Assembly (NCBI RefSeq): GCF_018502625.1
Contig: NZ_CP075566.1
Location: 4,777,001-4,841,000, forward strand
Direction of reading: 5' to 3'
Origin: Pseudomonas hormoni
GTDB lineage: Bacteria > Pseudomonadota > Gammaproteobacteria > Pseudomonadales > Pseudomonadaceae
Length of the DNA stretch: 64,000 bases
Part shown: positions 45,861 through 57,735 of the stretch, piece by piece
Numbering within the stretch: position 1 is the stretch's first letter
Layout of the letters: each line of letters begins with the position of its first letter
The notes under the pieces: generated by a model
The model's database searches: none
What the model was told of the DNA's origin: nothing
The model's input: the letters and a program-made list of their open reading frames with translations, nothing else
Position numbers and translations under genes: made by a program

Positions 45861-48684
45861 AGTGACGAACCTCGCCAGTGCCGCTGATGTTGTCGACGCA
45901 ACGGCCGCAGATTTCCGGATGCTCCGGGTTCACGCCGACGTCTTCACGGCAGTGCCAGCAACGGGCGCACTTGGCGAAGGCCGACTTGACGATTTTCAGC
46001 TTCAGGCCGCTGACTTCGGTGACTACCGCGTCCGCTGGCGCCTGAACAAAAGGCGCAACGCTGGCGGTCGAGGTGATCAGTACGAAACGCAGTTCGTTGC
46101 TCAGCTGGGCCAGGTCGGCGCTCAGCGCGTCTTCGGCGAACAGCGTCACTTCGGCTTGCAGGTTGCCACCGACGGCCTTTGCCGCGCGCTGGATTTCCAT
46201 TTCCTTGTTGACCGCGACCTTCACCGCCATGATCCGCTCCCAGTAGGCGCGGCCCAGTTCGACGTTGTCCGGCAGTTCGGTCAGGCCTTCGTACCAGGTG
46301 TTGAGCATCACCGATTCGTTACGCTCGCCCGGCAGGTATTCCCACAGTTCGTCGGCGGTGAACGCGAGGATCGGCGCGATCCAGCGCACCAGCGCTTCGG
46401 AGATGTGGTACAGCGCGGTTTGCGCCGAACGACGGGCCTTGCTGTTGGCGCCAGTGGTGTACTGACGGTCCTTGATGATGTCGAGGTAGAAACCACCCAG
46501 CTCCTGCACGCAGAAGTTGTGGATCTTGGAGTAGACGTTCCAGAAGCGGTATTCGCCGTAGTGCTCTTGCAGCTCGCGTTGCAGCAGCAACGTGCGGTCC
46601 ACGGCCCAACGGTCCAGCGCGAGCATTTCTTCGGCCGGCAGGATGTCGGTGGCCGGGTTGAAACCGGTCAGGTTGGAGAGCAGGAAGCGCGCGGTGTTAC
46701 GGATCCGCCGGTAGGCGTCCGCACTGCGTTGCAGGATCTGGTCGGACACCGCAATCTCGCCCGAGTAATCGGTAGAAGCGACCCACAAGCGCATGATGTC
46801 GGCGCCCAGAGTGTCGTTTACCGACTTCGGCTCGACCACATTCTTCAGCGACTTGGACATCTTGCGACCGGACTCGTCGACGGTGAAGCCGTGGGTCAGC
46901 AGTTCGCGGTATGGCGCGTGGTTGTCGATGGCGCAACCGGTCAGCAGCGACGAATGGAACCAGCCTCGGTGTTGGTCCGAGCCTTCCAGGTACAGGTCGG
47001 CGCGAGGACCGGTTTCGTGGCCCATCGGGTGCGAACCGCGCAGGACGTGCCAGTGCGTGGTGCCCGAATCGAACCAGACGTCCAGGGTGTCGCTGATCTT
47101 GTCGTACTGCGGAGCTTCGTCACCGAGCAACTCGGCAGCGTCCATCTTGAACCAGGCTTCGATGCCTTCGACTTCGACGCGCTTGGCGACTTCTTCCATC
47201 AGCTCGGCAGTGCGTGGGTGCAGTTCGCCGCTTTCCTTGTTCAGGAAGAACGGAATCGGTACGCCCCAGTTGCGCTGACGCGAGATGCACCAGTCCGGAC
47301 GGTTGGCAATCATCGAGTGCAGGCGCGCCTGGCCCCAGGCCGGAACGAACTGAGTCTCTTCGATGGCTTTCAGAGCGCGCTTGCGCAGGGTGTCGCCGCT
47401 GACAGGCTCTTTGTCCATGCCGATGAACCACTGCGCGGTGGCGCGGTAGATCAGCGGGGTCTTGTGACGCCAGCAGTGCATGTAGCTGTGTTCGATGATA
47501 GTGGTGTGCAGCAGCGCACCGACTTCGGTCAGCTTGTCGACGATCGCCGGGTTGGCCTTCCAGATGAACTGGCCGCCGAAGAACTCCAGCGAAGTCGCGT
47601 AAACGCCGTTGCTTTGCACTGGATTGAGGATGTCGTCGTTGACCATGCCGTATTTCTTGCAGGTCACGAAGTCGTCCACGCCGTAGGCCGGTGCGGAGTG
47701 AACCACGCCGGTGCCAGCGCCCAGTTCCACGTACTCGGCCAGGTAAACCGGCGACAGACGATCGTAGAACGGGTGACGGAAGTTGATCAGTTCCAGTTCT
47801 TTACCGGTGGTGGTCGCGATGACCGAACCTTCCAGGCTGTAACGCGCCAGGCACGACTCGACCAGCTCTTCAGCCAGGACCAGCAGTTTGTCGCCGACGT
47901 CGACCAGGGCGTAGTTGAATTCCGGGTGAACGTTCAGCGCCTGGTTGGCCGGGATGGTCCACGGGGTGGTGGTCCAGATCACGATCGAAGCCGGTTTGCC
48001 CAGCGACGGCAGACCGAAAGCGGCAGCCAGTCTGGCTTCGTCGGCAATCGGGAAGGCCACGTCGATGGTCGAGGATTTTTTGTTCTCGTACTCGACTTCC
48101 GCTTCAGCCAGGGCCGAACCGCAGTCAAAGCACCAGTTCACGGGCTTGAGGCCCTTGAACACGAAACCGCCTTTGACGATTTCAGCGAGGGCGCGGATTT
48201 CGCCGGCCTCGTTCTTGAAGTCCATGGTCTTGTACGGGTTGGCGAAGTCGCCCAACACGCCCAAGCGAATGAATTCGGATTTCTGACCTTCGATCTGCTC
48301 GGTGGCGTAGGCCCGGCACAGTTCGCGGGTCTTGTCCGCGCCCAGGTTCTTGCCGTGGGTCACTTCGACTTTGTGCTCGATCGGCAGACCGTGGCAGTCC
48401 CAGCCCGGAACATAAGGCGCGTCGAAACCCGACAGGGTCTTCGAGCGGATGATCATGTCCTTGAGGATCTTGTTCAGCGCATGACCGATGTGAATCGTGC
48501 CGTTGGCGTACGGAGGACCGTCATGAAGTACGAACTTCGGACGATCCTTGCCAATTTCGCGCAACTTACCGTACAGGCCAATGCTGTCCCAGCGCTGCAG
48601 AATCTGCGGTTCGCGCTGAGGCAGGCCGGCCTTCATTGGGAAGGCGGTGTCCGGAAGGTTTAGCGTGGCTTTATAGTCGGTCAT
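45853..48684 (-). CDS. ileS: Isoleucyl-tRNA synthetase
   Basis: This 943-aa class I synthetase has the HIGH-type motif in [12 protein letters not shown] (about 68-79), a large editing domain and the KMSKS motif ([10 protein letters not shown], near 610). The C-terminal zinc finger CARCWHC...CGRC confirms the bacterial IleS1 type. Its stop precedes the lspA start within an 8-bp overlap, and it starts directly at the end of ribF with no spacer. Confidence 0.97.
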   Translation of the reverse strand: MTDYKATLNLPDTAFPMKAGLPQREPQILQRWDSIGLYGKLREIGKDRPKFVLHDGPPYANGTIHIGHALNKILKDMIIRSKTLSGFDAPYVPGWDCHGLPIEHKVEVTHGKNLGADKTRELCRAYATEQIEGQKSEFIRLGVLGDFANPYKTMDFKNEAGEIRALAEIVKGGFVFKGLKPVNWCFDCGSALAEAEVEYENKKSSTIDVAFPIADEARLAAAFGLPSLGKPASIVIWTTTPWTIPANQALNVHPEFNYALVDVGDKLLVLAEELVESCLARYSLEGSVIATTTGKELELINFRHPFYDRLSPVYLAEYVELGAGTGVVHSAPAYGVDDFVTCKKYGMVNDDILNPVQSNGVYATSLEFFGGQFIWKANPAIVDKLTEVGALLHTTIIEHSYMHCWRHKTPLIYRATAQWFIGMDKEPVSGDTLRKRALKAIEETQFVPAWGQARLHSMIANRPDWCISRQRNWGVPIPFFLNKESGELHPRTAELMEEVAKRVEVEGIEAWFKMDAAELLGDEAPQYDKISDTLDVWFDSGTTHWHVLRGSHPMGHETGPRADLYLEGSDQHRGWFHSSLLTGCAIDNHAPYRELLTHGFTVDESGRKMSKSLKNVVEPKSVNDTLGADIMRLWVASTDYSGEIAVSDQILQRSADAYRRIRNTARFLLSNLTGFNPATDILPAEEMLALDRWAVDRTLLLQRELQEHYGEYRFWNVYSKIHNFCVQELGGFYLDIIKDRQYTTGANSKARRSAQTALYHISEALVRWIAPILAFTADELWEYLPGERNESVMLNTWYEGLTELPDNVELGRAYWERIMAVKVAVNKEMEIQRAAKAVGGNLQAEVTLFAEDALSADLAQLSNELRFVLITSTASVAPFVQAPADAVVTEVSGLKLKIVKSAFAKCARCWHCREDVGVNPEHPEICGRCVDNISGTGEVRHYA

Positions 48685-49635
48685 TTATGGCTCTTCATTA
48701 GCGATTGGCGCTAGGTGCGACAGGGCACGGGCGGCGGCGACATCCGCATTGATCGCCGTCTTAAGCGCCTCCAGAGAGGCGAAACGCTGCTCTTCACGCA
48801 GCTTGTGGTGGAAAACCACCGTCAAACGCCGGTCATACAGATCGCCGGCAAAATCTAAAAGATGTACTTCGAGGTGGGCCTTGCCATCCCCTTGGACCGT
48901 TGGCCGTACGCCGATATTGGCGACGCCTGGCCAGGTCTTGCCGTCGATGTCGACGTTGACCAGGTAAACCCCGGACAACGGCACGCGACGACGCTTGAGC
49001 TGGATGTTGGCGGTCGGCGTCCCGAGTTGGCGCGCCAGCTTCTGGCCATGCAGCACCCGCCCGCTAATCTGGAACGGCCGCCCAAGCAGGCGTTCGGCCA
49101 AGACAAAGTCGGCAGCGGCCAATGCATTACGCACTTGGGTGCTGCTGACGCGGATACCGTCCAGCTCGACGGTTTGCGCCGCTTCGACGGTAAAGCCCTG
49201 GAGGACGCCGGCCTGTTGCAGAAAATCGAAATCCCCTACCCGGTCGCAACCGAAGCGGAAATCGTCACCGACCTCCAGATGCTGCACGCCCAGTCCGTCC
49301 ACCAGAATCGTATCGACGAATTCCGCGGCGCTGAGTTTGCTCAGACGCTGGTTGAACGCCAGGCACAGGACCCGGTCCACGCCTTCGTCGGCCAGCAGCT
49401 GCAGTTTGTCCCGCAGCCGGGCCAGACGGGCCGGCGCCGTGTCGGGGGCAAAGAATTCCCGCGGCTGTGGCTCGAAAATCACCACGCAGCTGGGCACGCC
49501 CAACTCGAGCGCACGCTCACGCAGCCTCGCCAGGATAGCCTGGTGACCACGGTGAACACCGTCAAAGTTGCCAATAGTGGCGACACAGCCCCGATGCTGG
49601 GGGCGCAGGTTGTGGAGGCCTCGAACCAGCTGCAT
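48685..49635 (-). CDS. ribF: Bifunctional riboflavin kinase / FAD synthetase
   Basis: This 316-aa enzyme makes FMN and FAD. The N-terminal nucleotidyl-transferase domain has GNFDGVHRGHQ (about 22-32), and the C-terminal flavokinase domain has GTPTANIQ and GVYLV (about 205-225). ATG 49635 (MQLVRGLHNLRP) is the usual Pseudomonas start; an ATG six codons upstream is less likely. It is followed without spacer by ileS. Confidence 0.95.
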   Translation of the reverse strand: MQLVRGLHNLRPQHRGCVATIGNFDGVHRGHQAILARLRERALELGVPSCVVIFEPQPREFFAPDTAPARLARLRDKLQLLADEGVDRVLCLAFNQRLSKLSAAEFVDTILVDGLGVQHLEVGDDFRFGCDRVGDFDFLQQAGVLQGFTVEAAQTVELDGIRVSSTQVRNALAAADFVLAERLLGRPFQISGRVLHGQKLARQLGTPTANIQLKRRRVPLSGVYLVNVDIDGKTWPGVANIGVRPTVQGDGKAHLEVHLLDFAGDLYDRRLTVVFHHKLREEQRFASLEALKTAINADVAAARALSHLAPIANEEP

Positions 49636-49663
49636 AACGCGCTTCTTGCTCATAAAGTGGTCG

Positions 49664-49669
49664 ATTATA
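49664..49669 (-). promoter_or_regulatory. Possible -10 element upstream of ribF
   Basis: A perfect TATAAT occurs on the minus strand about 30 bp upstream of the ribF start in an otherwise G+C-rich spacer. No good -35 is visible at the right distance, so the promoter call is tentative. Confidence 0.4.
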
Positions 49670-49764
49670 ACCACACCCGGCGGCCGACGACAGGCAACAC
49701 CGTAACCCAAAGTGATCGAGCCGACAAAACCGCCGGCTCGCCCGTGTTTATCGAGGCAAAAGCC

Positions 49765-51303
49765 TCAGCTCAGCGCGTTGCGATTGAAGTCGCGCAAACG
49801 GAAGCCCATCAGCAGCAACATACCGAAATACGTGACCACACCAGCAGCCACCAGCGCGCCCAGACGCAGGAAACGCTCCAGCATATGCCCCTGATCCCAG
49901 ACTGGCATAAAGCGCATCCCGACCAGCAACACCGCTGACATCACCAGCACCGCGATCACCAGCTTGGCGCCGAACTTCGCCCAGCCCGGCTGCGGCTGAT
50001 ACATCTGCTGCTTGCGCAGCTGATAGAACAGCAGCCCGGCGTTGAGGCAGGCACCCGCGCTGATCGCCAGCGCCAGCCCGGCATGAGCCAGCGGACCGAT
50101 CAGCACCAGGTTGAACAATTGCGTGACGATCAACGTGAAAATCGCGATTTTTACCGGTGTGCGGATGTTTTGTTGCGCATAAAAGCCCGGCGCCAGCACT
50201 TTGATCACGATAATCCCGAGCAACCCGACCGAATAGGCGATCAGCGCCCGTTGAGTCATGGCCGCGTCGAAGGCGCTGAACTGACCGTACTGGAACAACG
50301 AAACCGTCAGCGGCTCGGCCAGAATCCCCAGCGCCAGCGAGCACGGCAACACCAGCACGAAACACAGTCGCAGGCCCCAATCGAGAATCCGTGAATACTC
50401 GGCGCGATCCTTGCTGGCGTAGGTCTTGGCCAGGGTCGGCAGCAGAATCGTGCCCAACGCCACGCCCAGCACCCCGGACGGCAATTCCATCAAACGATCG
50501 GCGTAATACATCCACGACACGGAACCGGCAACCAGGAACGACGCAAAAATGGTGTTGATGATCAGCGAAATCTGGCTCACCGAAACGCCGAGAATCGCCG
50601 GCAGCATTTGTTTCATGACCCGCCACACCCCACTGTCGCGCAGGTTCAGGCGTGGCAGCACCAGCATGCCGATTTTTTTCAGGTGCGGCAGCTGATAAAG
50701 CAATTGCGCCAGACCGCCAGCCAGCACTGCCCAGCCCAGGGCCATGACCGGCGGATCGAAGTACGGCGTCAGGAACACCGCAAAGATGATCATGCTGACG
50801 TTGAGCAAGGTCGGCACGAAGGCCGGCACCGAGAAGCGGTTATAGGTGTTGAGGATCGCCCCGGCCAGTGAAGACAGGGAGATGAGCAATATATAAGGAA
50901 AGGTCACCCGCAACAGGCTGGACGTCAGCTCGAATTTTTCCGGGGTGTTGGTGAAGCCTGGCGCCGTCGCCCAGATCACCCAAGGCGCCGCGAGCATGCC
51001 CAATGCGGTGACCAGCGCCAGCACCAGTGTCAGCAGGCCGGAGACGTAGGCAATAAAAGTGCGTGTCGCCTCCTCGCCCTTCTGGCTTTTATACTCGGCA
51101 AGAATCGGCACGAAGGCCTGGGAAAAAGCCCCTTCTGCGAAGATCCGGCGCAGCAGATTGGGCAGTTTGAAGGCGATGAAGAAGGCGTCGGTCGCCATCC
51201 CCGCGCCAAATGTGCGCGCAATGAGGGTGTCACGGACGAACCCCAGAATCCGGGAAAGCATCGTGATAGAGCTGACGGCGGCCAACGATTTGAGCAGATT
51301 CAT
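49765..51303 (-). CDS. murJ: Lipid II flippase MurJ
   Basis: This 512-aa MviN/MurJ protein has about 14 membrane spans, opens [25 protein letters not shown], and has the charged RTFGAG and [10 protein letters not shown] motifs of MurJ. It flips lipid II to the periplasm for peptidoglycan synthesis. ATG 51303 was chosen because it opens the family domain; upstream reading enters the intergenic region. It is divergent from rpsT, as in P. aeruginosa. Confidence 0.95.
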   Translation of the reverse strand: MNLLKSLAAVSSITMLSRILGFVRDTLIARTFGAGMATDAFFIAFKLPNLLRRIFAEGAFSQAFVPILAEYKSQKGEEATRTFIAYVSGLLTLVLALVTALGMLAAPWVIWATAPGFTNTPEKFELTSSLLRVTFPYILLISLSSLAGAILNTYNRFSVPAFVPTLLNVSMIIFAVFLTPYFDPPVMALGWAVLAGGLAQLLYQLPHLKKIGMLVLPRLNLRDSGVWRVMKQMLPAILGVSVSQISLIINTIFASFLVAGSVSWMYYADRLMELPSGVLGVALGTILLPTLAKTYASKDRAEYSRILDWGLRLCFVLVLPCSLALGILAEPLTVSLFQYGQFSAFDAAMTQRALIAYSVGLLGIIVIKVLAPGFYAQQNIRTPVKIAIFTLIVTQLFNLVLIGPLAHAGLALAISAGACLNAGLLFYQLRKQQMYQPQPGWAKFGAKLVIAVLVMSAVLLVGMRFMPVWDQGHMLERFLRLGALVAAGVVTYFGMLLLMGFRLRDFNRNALS

Positions 51304-51473
51304 TGAAAGAGTTTGTGCCTGTCGATAAACAGCAGGCGAACAACGCGCCCACTTATGCGATACTCCGCGCCGCAGCAGCACAGAGCCAAAGCTCGCGAGT
51401 TTACAGGTCAAGCGCCGGAAATAAATATCCCGCCTCTTTATACCTACCACTTAGCGGAACGTCTCAACCGCCC

Positions 51474-51502
51474 TTGACAAGACATCAACTCATCGGCATG
51501 AT
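51474..51502 (+). promoter_or_regulatory. Sigma-70 promoter of rpsT
   Basis: A perfect TTGACA (51474-51479), a 17-bp spacer and CATGAT (51497-51502) precede rpsT by about 55 bp, with a G+C-rich start region. Confidence 0.6.
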
Positions 51503-51555
51503 TCGCGGCCTATTTTGTTTGCTATTTCCTAAAAAGTCTTTCGAGGAGCTCGACG

Positions 51556-51834
51556 GTGGCCAACACACCTTCCGCCAAAAAACGTGCAAAACAGGCTGAG
51601 AAGCGTCGCAGCCACAACGCCAGCCTGCGTTCCATGGTTCGTACCTACATCAAGAATGTAGTTAAAGCCATCGACGCAAAAGACGCTGAAAAAGCTCAAG
51701 CTGCTTACGTTCTGGCCGTGCCAGTTATCGACCGTATGGCCGATAAAGGCATCATCCACAAGAACAAGGCTGCTCGTCATAAGAGCCGCCTGAACGGTCA
51801 CGTCAAGGCTCTGAACCTTGCTGTTGCCGCATAA
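51556..51834 (+). CDS. rpsT: 30S ribosomal protein S20
   Basis: This 92-aa protein is highly basic and helical, with the S20 opening [20 protein letters not shown]. It binds 16S rRNA early in 30S assembly. The start is GTG 51556 with GAGGAG upstream; GTG/UUG starts are common for rpsT, which is autoregulated at translation in E. coli. A terminator follows directly. Confidence 0.97.
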   Translation: MANTPSAKKRAKQAEKRRSHNASLRSMVRTYIKNVVKAIDAKDAEKAQAAYVLAVPVIDRMADKGIIHKNKAARHKSRLNGHVKALNLAVAA

Positions 51835-51849
51835 GCGATAAGCTTGTTG

Positions 51850-51877
51850 AAAAACCGACCCCAGGGTCGGTTTTTTA
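51850..51877 (+). terminator. Rho-independent terminator of rpsT
   Basis: The stem AAAACCGACC/GGTCGGTTTT (51851-51860 with 51865-51874) ends in six T residues, 16 bp after the rpsT stop. Confidence 0.9.
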
Positions 51878-51940
51878 TTGCCTGCGATTTAGTGAAAACA
51901 CCGCAAAAAAAAATATGGGAAGAGCCGGGCGACGTTCGTC

Positions 51941-52016
51941 TGCTCGCGATGAGTGACTAACATTCAACATCTCTGTTGGCTGACAGTCCGCTATTCGCGA
52001 GCAGGCTCGCTCCCAC
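51941..52016. repeat. Degenerate REP pair
   Basis: An intact REP arm (TCGCGAGCAGGCTCGCTCCCAC, 51995-52016) faces a decayed one (TGCTCGCGA, 51941-51949). The segment between is, in reverse, clearly related to the inner segment of the REP pair at 62330-62420, sharing TCAACATCTCTGTTG and AGTCCGC-like ends. Confidence 0.75.
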
Positions 52017-52034
52017 ATTGGGATCGTCGTTAGG

Positions 52035-52499
52035 TTATTGAGCGTGCGTCCACGGCAAAATCGGAATCGCCGTCACCGCATTCTGCGGACTGCCTTCAAT
52101 CAAACGATCGCTATAGACCAGATACACCAGCGTATTGCGCCTCTTGTCGAGGAAGCGCACCACCTGCATGGTCTTGAACACCAGCGATGTACGCTCCTTG
52201 AACACTTCCTCGCCATCCTTCAACTCGCCTTTGAAGTTGATCGGCCCCACCTGACGACAAGCGATGGACGCTTCAGCGCGATCCTCAGCCAAACCCAGGC
52301 CACCCTTCACACCCCCGGTCTTGGCCCGGGACAGGTAACAGGTCACGCCCTCGACCTTCGGATCATCAAATGCTTCGACCACGATACGGTCATTCGGGCC
52401 GACGAACTTGAACACCGTCGATACCTGGCCAATTTCCTCGGCCGAGGCCAGCAGCGGCATTGCCAACAGCAGACCCAACAATCCTTTTGCCACACGCAT
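52035..52499 (-). CDS. creA: CreA family periplasmic protein
   Basis: This 154-aa protein has a signal peptide (cleavage after about residue 20, ASA) and CreA features [37 protein letters not shown] and [14 protein letters not shown]. The function of CreA is unknown. It lies 12 bp downstream of proB, so it is probably co-transcribed. Confidence 0.88.
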   Translation of the reverse strand: MRVAKGLLGLLLAMPLLASAEEIGQVSTVFKFVGPNDRIVVEAFDDPKVEGVTCYLSRAKTGGVKGGLGLAEDRAEASIACRQVGPINFKGELKDGEEVFKERTSLVFKTMQVVRFLDKRRNTLVYLVYSDRLIEGSPQNAVTAIPILPWTHAQ

Positions 52500-52511
52500 T
52501 CAGGTATTCCT

Positions 52512-53630
52512 TCAGACCAGGATCAGGTTATCGCGGTGAACCAGTTCCGGCTCCGCCATGTAACCCAACAGACCGACAATCGCTTCAGACGACTGACCGA
52601 TGATTTTTTGCGCCTCAAGTGCGCTGTAGTTGGCCAGGCCGCGGGCAATTTCTCGACCGTCCGGCGCCACGCACACCACCATTTCACCGCGACGGAAGCT
52701 GCCCTGAACCAGCTTGACGCCAACAGGCAGCAAACTTTTATTGTCTTGGGACAACGCCGTCACTGCCCCCGCATCCAGCACCAGCGTGCCACGGGTTTGC
52801 AGATGCCCGGCCAGCCACTGCTTGCGCGCCGCCAGCATGCCGCGCTCAGGCGATAGCAAGGTGCCAATGCGCTCGCCCGCCTTCAGGCGATCCAGCACCC
52901 GCTCAATGCGTCCACCCACGATGATGGTGTGCGCACCGGAACGCGCCGCCAGCCGCGCAGCGCGCAACTTGGTCTGCATGCCACCACGCCCCAAAGCTCC
53001 GCCCGTACCGCCCGCCACCGCATCCAGCGCCGGATCATCGGCGCGCGCTTCGTAAATCAGCTGGGCGCCAGGGTTATTGCGCGGATCGGCGTCGAACATG
53101 CCATCACGATCCGTGAGGATCACCAGCAAGTCAGCCTCGACCAGGTTGGCCACCAGCGCCGCCAGCGTATCGTTGTCGCCGAAACGGATTTCATCCGTCA
53201 CCACAGTGTCGTTTTCGTTGATCACCGGGATCACTTTCAACTCGACCAAGGCACGCAAGGTGCTGCGGGCGTTCAGGTAGCGCTTGCGGTCGGACAGGTC
53301 GTCGTGCGTCAGGAGAATCTGCGCGGTGTGCCGACCATACTCGGCAAAGCTTGATTCCCAGGCTTGCACCAGGCCCATCTGGCCGATGGCGGCAGCCGCC
53401 TGCAGCTCGTGCATCGCACTGGGTCGTACGGTCCAGCCCAGACGGCTCATGCCCGCTGCCACTGCCCCGGAGGACACCAGCACCAGTTCGACGCCCGCTT
53501 CATGCAAGGCCACCATCTGTTCGACCCAGACACCCATTGCCGCGCGATCCAGGCCCTTGCCGTCCGCCGTCAGCAAAGCGCTGCCGATTTTCACGACCCA
53601 ACGCTGCGCACCTGTCACCTTGCTCCGCAT
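52512..53630 (-). CDS. proB: Glutamate 5-kinase
   Basis: This 372-aa enzyme phosphorylates glutamate in proline synthesis. An amino-acid-kinase domain (VVKIGSALL near the N terminus, [27 protein letters not shown]) is followed by a C-terminal PUA domain (about 280-365). ATG 53630 gives the usual Pseudomonas length. It lies downstream of obgE across a terminator-containing gap. Confidence 0.95.
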   Translation of the reverse strand: MRSKVTGAQRWVVKIGSALLTADGKGLDRAAMGVWVEQMVALHEAGVELVLVSSGAVAAGMSRLGWTVRPSAMHELQAAAAIGQMGLVQAWESSFAEYGRHTAQILLTHDDLSDRKRYLNARSTLRALVELKVIPVINENDTVVTDEIRFGDNDTLAALVANLVEADLLVILTDRDGMFDADPRNNPGAQLIYEARADDPALDAVAGGTGGALGRGGMQTKLRAARLAARSGAHTIIVGGRIERVLDRLKAGERIGTLLSPERGMLAARKQWLAGHLQTRGTLVLDAGAVTALSQDNKSLLPVGVKLVQGSFRRGEMVVCVAPDGREIARGLANYSALEAQKIIGQSSEAIVGLLGYMAEPELVHRDNLILV

Positions 53631-53723
53631 CATCTTCAACCTTAGCTTGAGGACAGCGCGACCTGGCACTGCCCGTGACGTTAATCGTGGCTATTACTGA
53701 CCAACGATCGATTTCCAGATACC

Positions 53724-53748
53724 AAAACGCCGCTCGATTGAGCGGCGC
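53724..53748 (-). terminator. Terminator between obgE and proB
   Basis: The 8-bp stem CGCCGCTC/GAGCGGCG (53728-53735 with 53740-53747) is followed on the minus strand by TTTT. It would end obgE transcripts before proB, fully or in part. Confidence 0.65.
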
Positions 53749-53767
53749 TTAAGTTTACTGCAACGAA

Positions 53768-55072
<1,305 letters not shown>

Positions 55073-55139
55073 TCAACGACCGCAAATCCAGCGCTGGAGC
55101 CCATTACAAACAGCTTTGCAAGAGACTCACCCCACAAAC

Positions 55140-55170
55140 GAAAAAGCCCCGTCGCGAGACAGGGCTTTTC
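55140..55170 (-). terminator. Terminator of rplU-rpmA
   Basis: AAAAGCCC (55142-55149) pairs with GGGCTTTT (55162-55169) with a U-tract on the minus strand. It lies 15 bp after the rpmA stop and separates rplU-rpmA from obgE. Confidence 0.8.
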
Positions 55171-55184
55171 CAGCATCTACGTAA

Positions 55185-55460
55185 TTATGCCGCGACGACT
55201 TCAGTCTTCGGGACAATGCTCACGTAACGGCGATTGAAAGCGCCTTTTACTTCGAACTTGATCACGCCGTCGATTTTAGCGAACAGAGTGTGATCTTTAC
55301 CCATGCCAACACCGTAACCGGCGTGGAATTGGGTGCCGCGCTGACGCACGATGATGTTGCCCGGAATGATAACCTGGCCGCCATACATCTTCACGCCAAG
55401 GCGTTTGGCTTCTGAGTCGCGACCGTTACGGGTACTACCACCAGCTTTTTTGTGTGCCAT
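55185..55460 (-). CDS. rpmA: 50S ribosomal protein L27
   Basis: This 91-aa basic protein begins [20 protein letters not shown], the unprocessed L27 N terminus that reaches the peptidyl-transferase centre. No Firmicutes-type N-terminal extension is present. It lies 34 bp after rplU in the same operon, with a GGAG ribosome-binding site. Confidence 0.97.
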   Translation of the reverse strand: MAHKKAGGSTRNGRDSEAKRLGVKMYGGQVIIPGNIIVRQRGTQFHAGYGVGMGKDHTLFAKIDGVIKFEVKGAFNRRYVSIVPKTEVVAA

Positions 55461-55494
55461 GAGTCAATTCTCCTAGTGAGGAATTAGGCTGAAA

Positions 55495-55809
55495 TTAAGC
55501 CTGAATACCGGTGATTTTGATCTCGGTGTACCACTGGCGGTGGCCCATACGCTTCATGTGGTGCTTACGACGACGGAACTTGATGATGCGGACTTTATCG
55601 TGACGACCTTGGGAGATCACTTCAGCCACAACGGTAGCGCCGGCAACAACTGGAGCGCCGATGTTCACGTCATCGCCATTGGCGACCAACAGAACGCGAT
55701 CAAAAGTAACGGATTCGCCAGTAGCGATTTCCAGTTTTTCGATCTTCAGGTATTCACCTGGGGCGACCTTGTATTGCTTGCCACCAGTAACAATTACTGC
55801 GTACGACAT
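55495..55809 (-). CDS. rplU: 50S ribosomal protein L21
   Basis: This 104-aa protein begins [15 protein letters not shown] and carries [16 protein letters not shown], the RNA-binding signature of L21. ATG 55809 was chosen from the family N terminus; the longer frame is leader sequence. It is first in the rplU-rpmA operon, with a promoter at 55942-55970. Confidence 0.97.
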   Translation of the reverse strand: MSYAVIVTGGKQYKVAPGEYLKIEKLEIATGESVTFDRVLLVANGDDVNIGAPVVAGATVVAEVISQGRHDKVRIIKFRRRKHHMKRMGHRQWYTEIKITGIQA

Positions 55810-55941
55810 GGTATTTCTCCGATAATCCTGCTCACCCAGCTCTTTATAAGAAGAGGTATTGGCTGGCATGGCTGCATAGGGCTGGAAGGCCTGTTTGCAA
55901 TTGCGTAAGGCAGGTGCTGCCCAGGAAGTTCAGGGTGCGCG

Positions 55942-55970
55942 ATTGTACGCAAGCTGCCGGGGCGATGCAA
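55942..55970 (-). promoter_or_regulatory. Sigma-70 promoter of rplU-rpmA
   Basis: The minus strand carries TTGCAT (plus 55965-55970), a 17-bp spacer and TACAAT (plus 55942-55947). It leaves a leader of about 130 nt before rplU, which could host autoregulation by L21. Confidence 0.75.
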
Positions 55971-55988
55971 GAGGCCGTCCATCGCGCC

Positions 55989-56017
55989 TTGACACCCGCC
56001 GACGTGGGTCCTAGCAT
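55989..56017 (+). promoter_or_regulatory. Sigma-70 promoter of ispB
   Basis: TTGACA (55989-55994), a 17-bp spacer and TAGCAT (56012-56017) lie 33 bp upstream of the ispB start. It is back to back with the rplU promoter, their -35 boxes 18 bp apart, so RNA polymerases could interfere. Confidence 0.65.
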
Positions 56018-56049
56018 GCCGCGCAACCCTTCTGGAGCAACTGTCGCTG

Positions 56050-57018
56050 ATGCAACCCCAAGCTTTCTACCGCGCGGTGGCGGACGATTTTAGCGCCGTC
56101 GACGGCATCATCAAGAAGCAGCTGACTTCCCGAGTGCCGCTGGTATCGAAAATCGGCGACTACATCACCTCGGCTGGCGGTAAACGCCTGCGTCCTTTAT
56201 TGGTGCTGCTGTGTGGCAAGGCCCTTGGCCGCGAAGGCGACGACCTGCGTCTGCTGGCCGCGACCATCGAGTTCCTGCACACCGCCACCCTGCTGCATGA
56301 CGACGTGGTGGACATGTCCGGCATGCGCCGTGGCCGCTCGACCGCCAACGCCATGTGGGGCAACGCCCCTAGTGTGCTGGTGGGCGACTTCCTGTATTCG
56401 CGTTCCTTCGAAATGATGGTCGAACTGGGCTCCATGCCGGTAATGAAGATCCTTTCGCAGGCCACGCGCATTATCGCCGAAGGCGAAGTGTTGCAGCTGT
56501 CGAAGGTCCGCGACGCCAGCACCACCGAAGAAACCTACATGGAAGTCATCCGCGGCAAGACCGCGATGCTCTTCGAAGCTTCGACCCACAGTGCCGCAGC
56601 CCTCTGCGAAGCCACTCCGGAACAGGCCGAAGCCCTGCGCACCTTTGGTGACCATCTGGGGGTGGCCTTCCAACTGGTCGACGACCTGCTGGACTACAAG
56701 GGCGATGCGGAAACCCTGGGCAAGAACGTCGGTGACGACCTGGCCGAAGGCAAGCCGACCCTGCCACTGATCTACACCATGCGCGAAGGTACGCCGGAAC
56801 AGGCGGCACTGGTGCGCAAGGCGATCCAGAAAGGTGGCATCGAGGACCTCGAAAGCATTCGCGAGGCCGTGGAAGCTTCCGGGTCCCTTGAGTACACCGC
56901 GCAACTGGCCCGCGACTATGTGGCCCGCGCGATCAAATGCCTCGACGCGCTGCCTGCCAGCGAATATCGCGATGCATTGGTGGAACTGAGCGAGTTTGCG
57001 GTAGCCCGCACGCACTGA
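56050..57018 (+). CDS. ispB: Octaprenyl/nonaprenyl diphosphate synthase
   Basis: This 322-aa trans-prenyltransferase builds the ubiquinone side chain from IPP and an allylic primer. The first Asp-rich motif DDVVD is at 84-88 and the second DDLLD at 211-215; GGKRLRPLLV (43-52) binds diphosphate. Pseudomonas ubiquinone is Q9, so the product is probably nonaprenyl. It is divergent from rplU, as in other gamma-proteobacteria, and is followed by a REP pair. Confidence 0.95.
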   Translation: MQPQAFYRAVADDFSAVDGIIKKQLTSRVPLVSKIGDYITSAGGKRLRPLLVLLCGKALGREGDDLRLLAATIEFLHTATLLHDDVVDMSGMRRGRSTANAMWGNAPSVLVGDFLYSRSFEMMVELGSMPVMKILSQATRIIAEGEVLQLSKVRDASTTEETYMEVIRGKTAMLFEASTHSAAALCEATPEQAEALRTFGDHLGVAFQLVDDLLDYKGDAETLGKNVGDDLAEGKPTLPLIYTMREGTPEQAALVRKAIQKGGIEDLESIREAVEASGSLEYTAQLARDYVARAIKCLDALPASEYRDALVELSEFAVARTH

Positions 57019-57026
57019 TCCACCCT

Positions 57027-57113
57027 TGTAGGAGCCGGCTTGCTGGCGATTGCATCACCTCGGTGTTCCTGACACACCGAGGTGTATACATCGCCAGCAA
57101 GCCGGCTCCTACA
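57027..57113. repeat. REP inverted pair with inner hairpin
   Basis: Perfect arms 57027-57049 and 57091-57113 (TGTAGGAGCCGGCTTGCTGG plus CGA) enclose a second perfect 11-bp stem CACCTCGGTGT/ACACCGAGGTG (57056-57066 with 57074-57084). The nested hairpins could terminate ispB or protect its 3' end. Confidence 0.88.
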
Positions 57114-57187
57114 GGTCCGCAAACCTCTCCCGCCTAAAACCCTATACAATGTGCGCTTTTTAGCGATCCTGAATCCAAGGAGCCTTA

Positions 57188-57529
57188 GTGAGCACGTTGC
57201 CACCCTGCCCGAAATGCAATTCCGAATACACTTACGAAGATGGCGCTCAGCTGATCTGCCCCGAGTGCGCCCACGAATGGTCCGTCGGCGGCGAAGCTGA
57301 AGCAGCGCCCGATGACACCGTGAAAAAGGATTCGGTAGGCAACGTCCTGCAGGACGGCGACACCATCACCGTGATCAAGGACCTCAAGGTCAAAGGCACG
57401 TCGCTGGTGGTCAAGGTTGGCACCAAGGTCAAGAATATCCGCCTGTGCGATGGCGACCACGACATCGACTGCAAGATCGACGGCATCGGTCCGATGAAGC
57501 TCAAATCCGAGTTCGTCAGAAAAGTCTGA
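57188..57529 (+). CDS. Zinc-ribbon protein of the PhnA/YjdM family
   Basis: This 113-aa protein has an N-terminal zinc ribbon (CPKC at 7-10, CPEC at 24-27) and a C-terminal PhnA domain [18 protein letters not shown]. Despite the historical name it is not shown to act in phosphonate use; function is unknown. The start is GTG 57188 preceded by AAGGAG. A TACAAT -10-like box lies at 57145-57150 without a clear -35. Confidence 0.88.
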   Translation: MSTLPPCPKCNSEYTYEDGAQLICPECAHEWSVGGEAEAAPDDTVKKDSVGNVLQDGDTITVIKDLKVKGTSLVVKVGTKVKNIRLCDGDHDIDCKIDGIGPMKLKSEFVRKV

Positions 57530-57541
57530 ACCTGCCGTAAT

Positions 57542-57566
57542 CCATCCCGCGCCCTGCGTGGGATGG
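57542..57566 (+). terminator. Hairpin after the PhnA-family gene
   Basis: CCATCCC (57542-57548) pairs with GGGATGG (57560-57566). A T-rich but not pure T tract follows, so it may be a weak terminator. Confidence 0.4.
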
Positions 57567-57689
57567 TGCTTCCCCCTCCCCCGCTTCACCCAGCATTTCC
57601 TGGCAATAGCCAAACGCCAGCCGTTTTGACCTTACGCAATCTTTACCCGGAAAAAACCGGAAACCGCCAATAGGCCCTTGCTATTTGAT

Positions 57690-57704
57690 GAATAAGAATT
57701 ATTC
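57690..57704 (+). promoter_or_regulatory. Candidate Fur box
   Basis: A perfect inverted repeat GAATAA-GAA-TTATTC in an A+T-rich patch 32 bp upstream of the next gene resembles the Fur consensus half-sites GATAAT/ATTATC. It would make the small gene at 57736 iron-repressed. The match is partial. Confidence 0.45.
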
Positions 57705-57735
57705 TCATTGAAACCAATCAATGGAGATGAGACCC

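Noticed and set aside
45778..48663. A 961-codon open frame on the plus strand opposite ileS
   Set aside because: It is antisense to a complete, motif-verified ileS. Its composition (Val/Gln/His/Arg-rich) is what a G+C-rich gene produces on the opposite strand; there is no domain and no ribosome-binding site.
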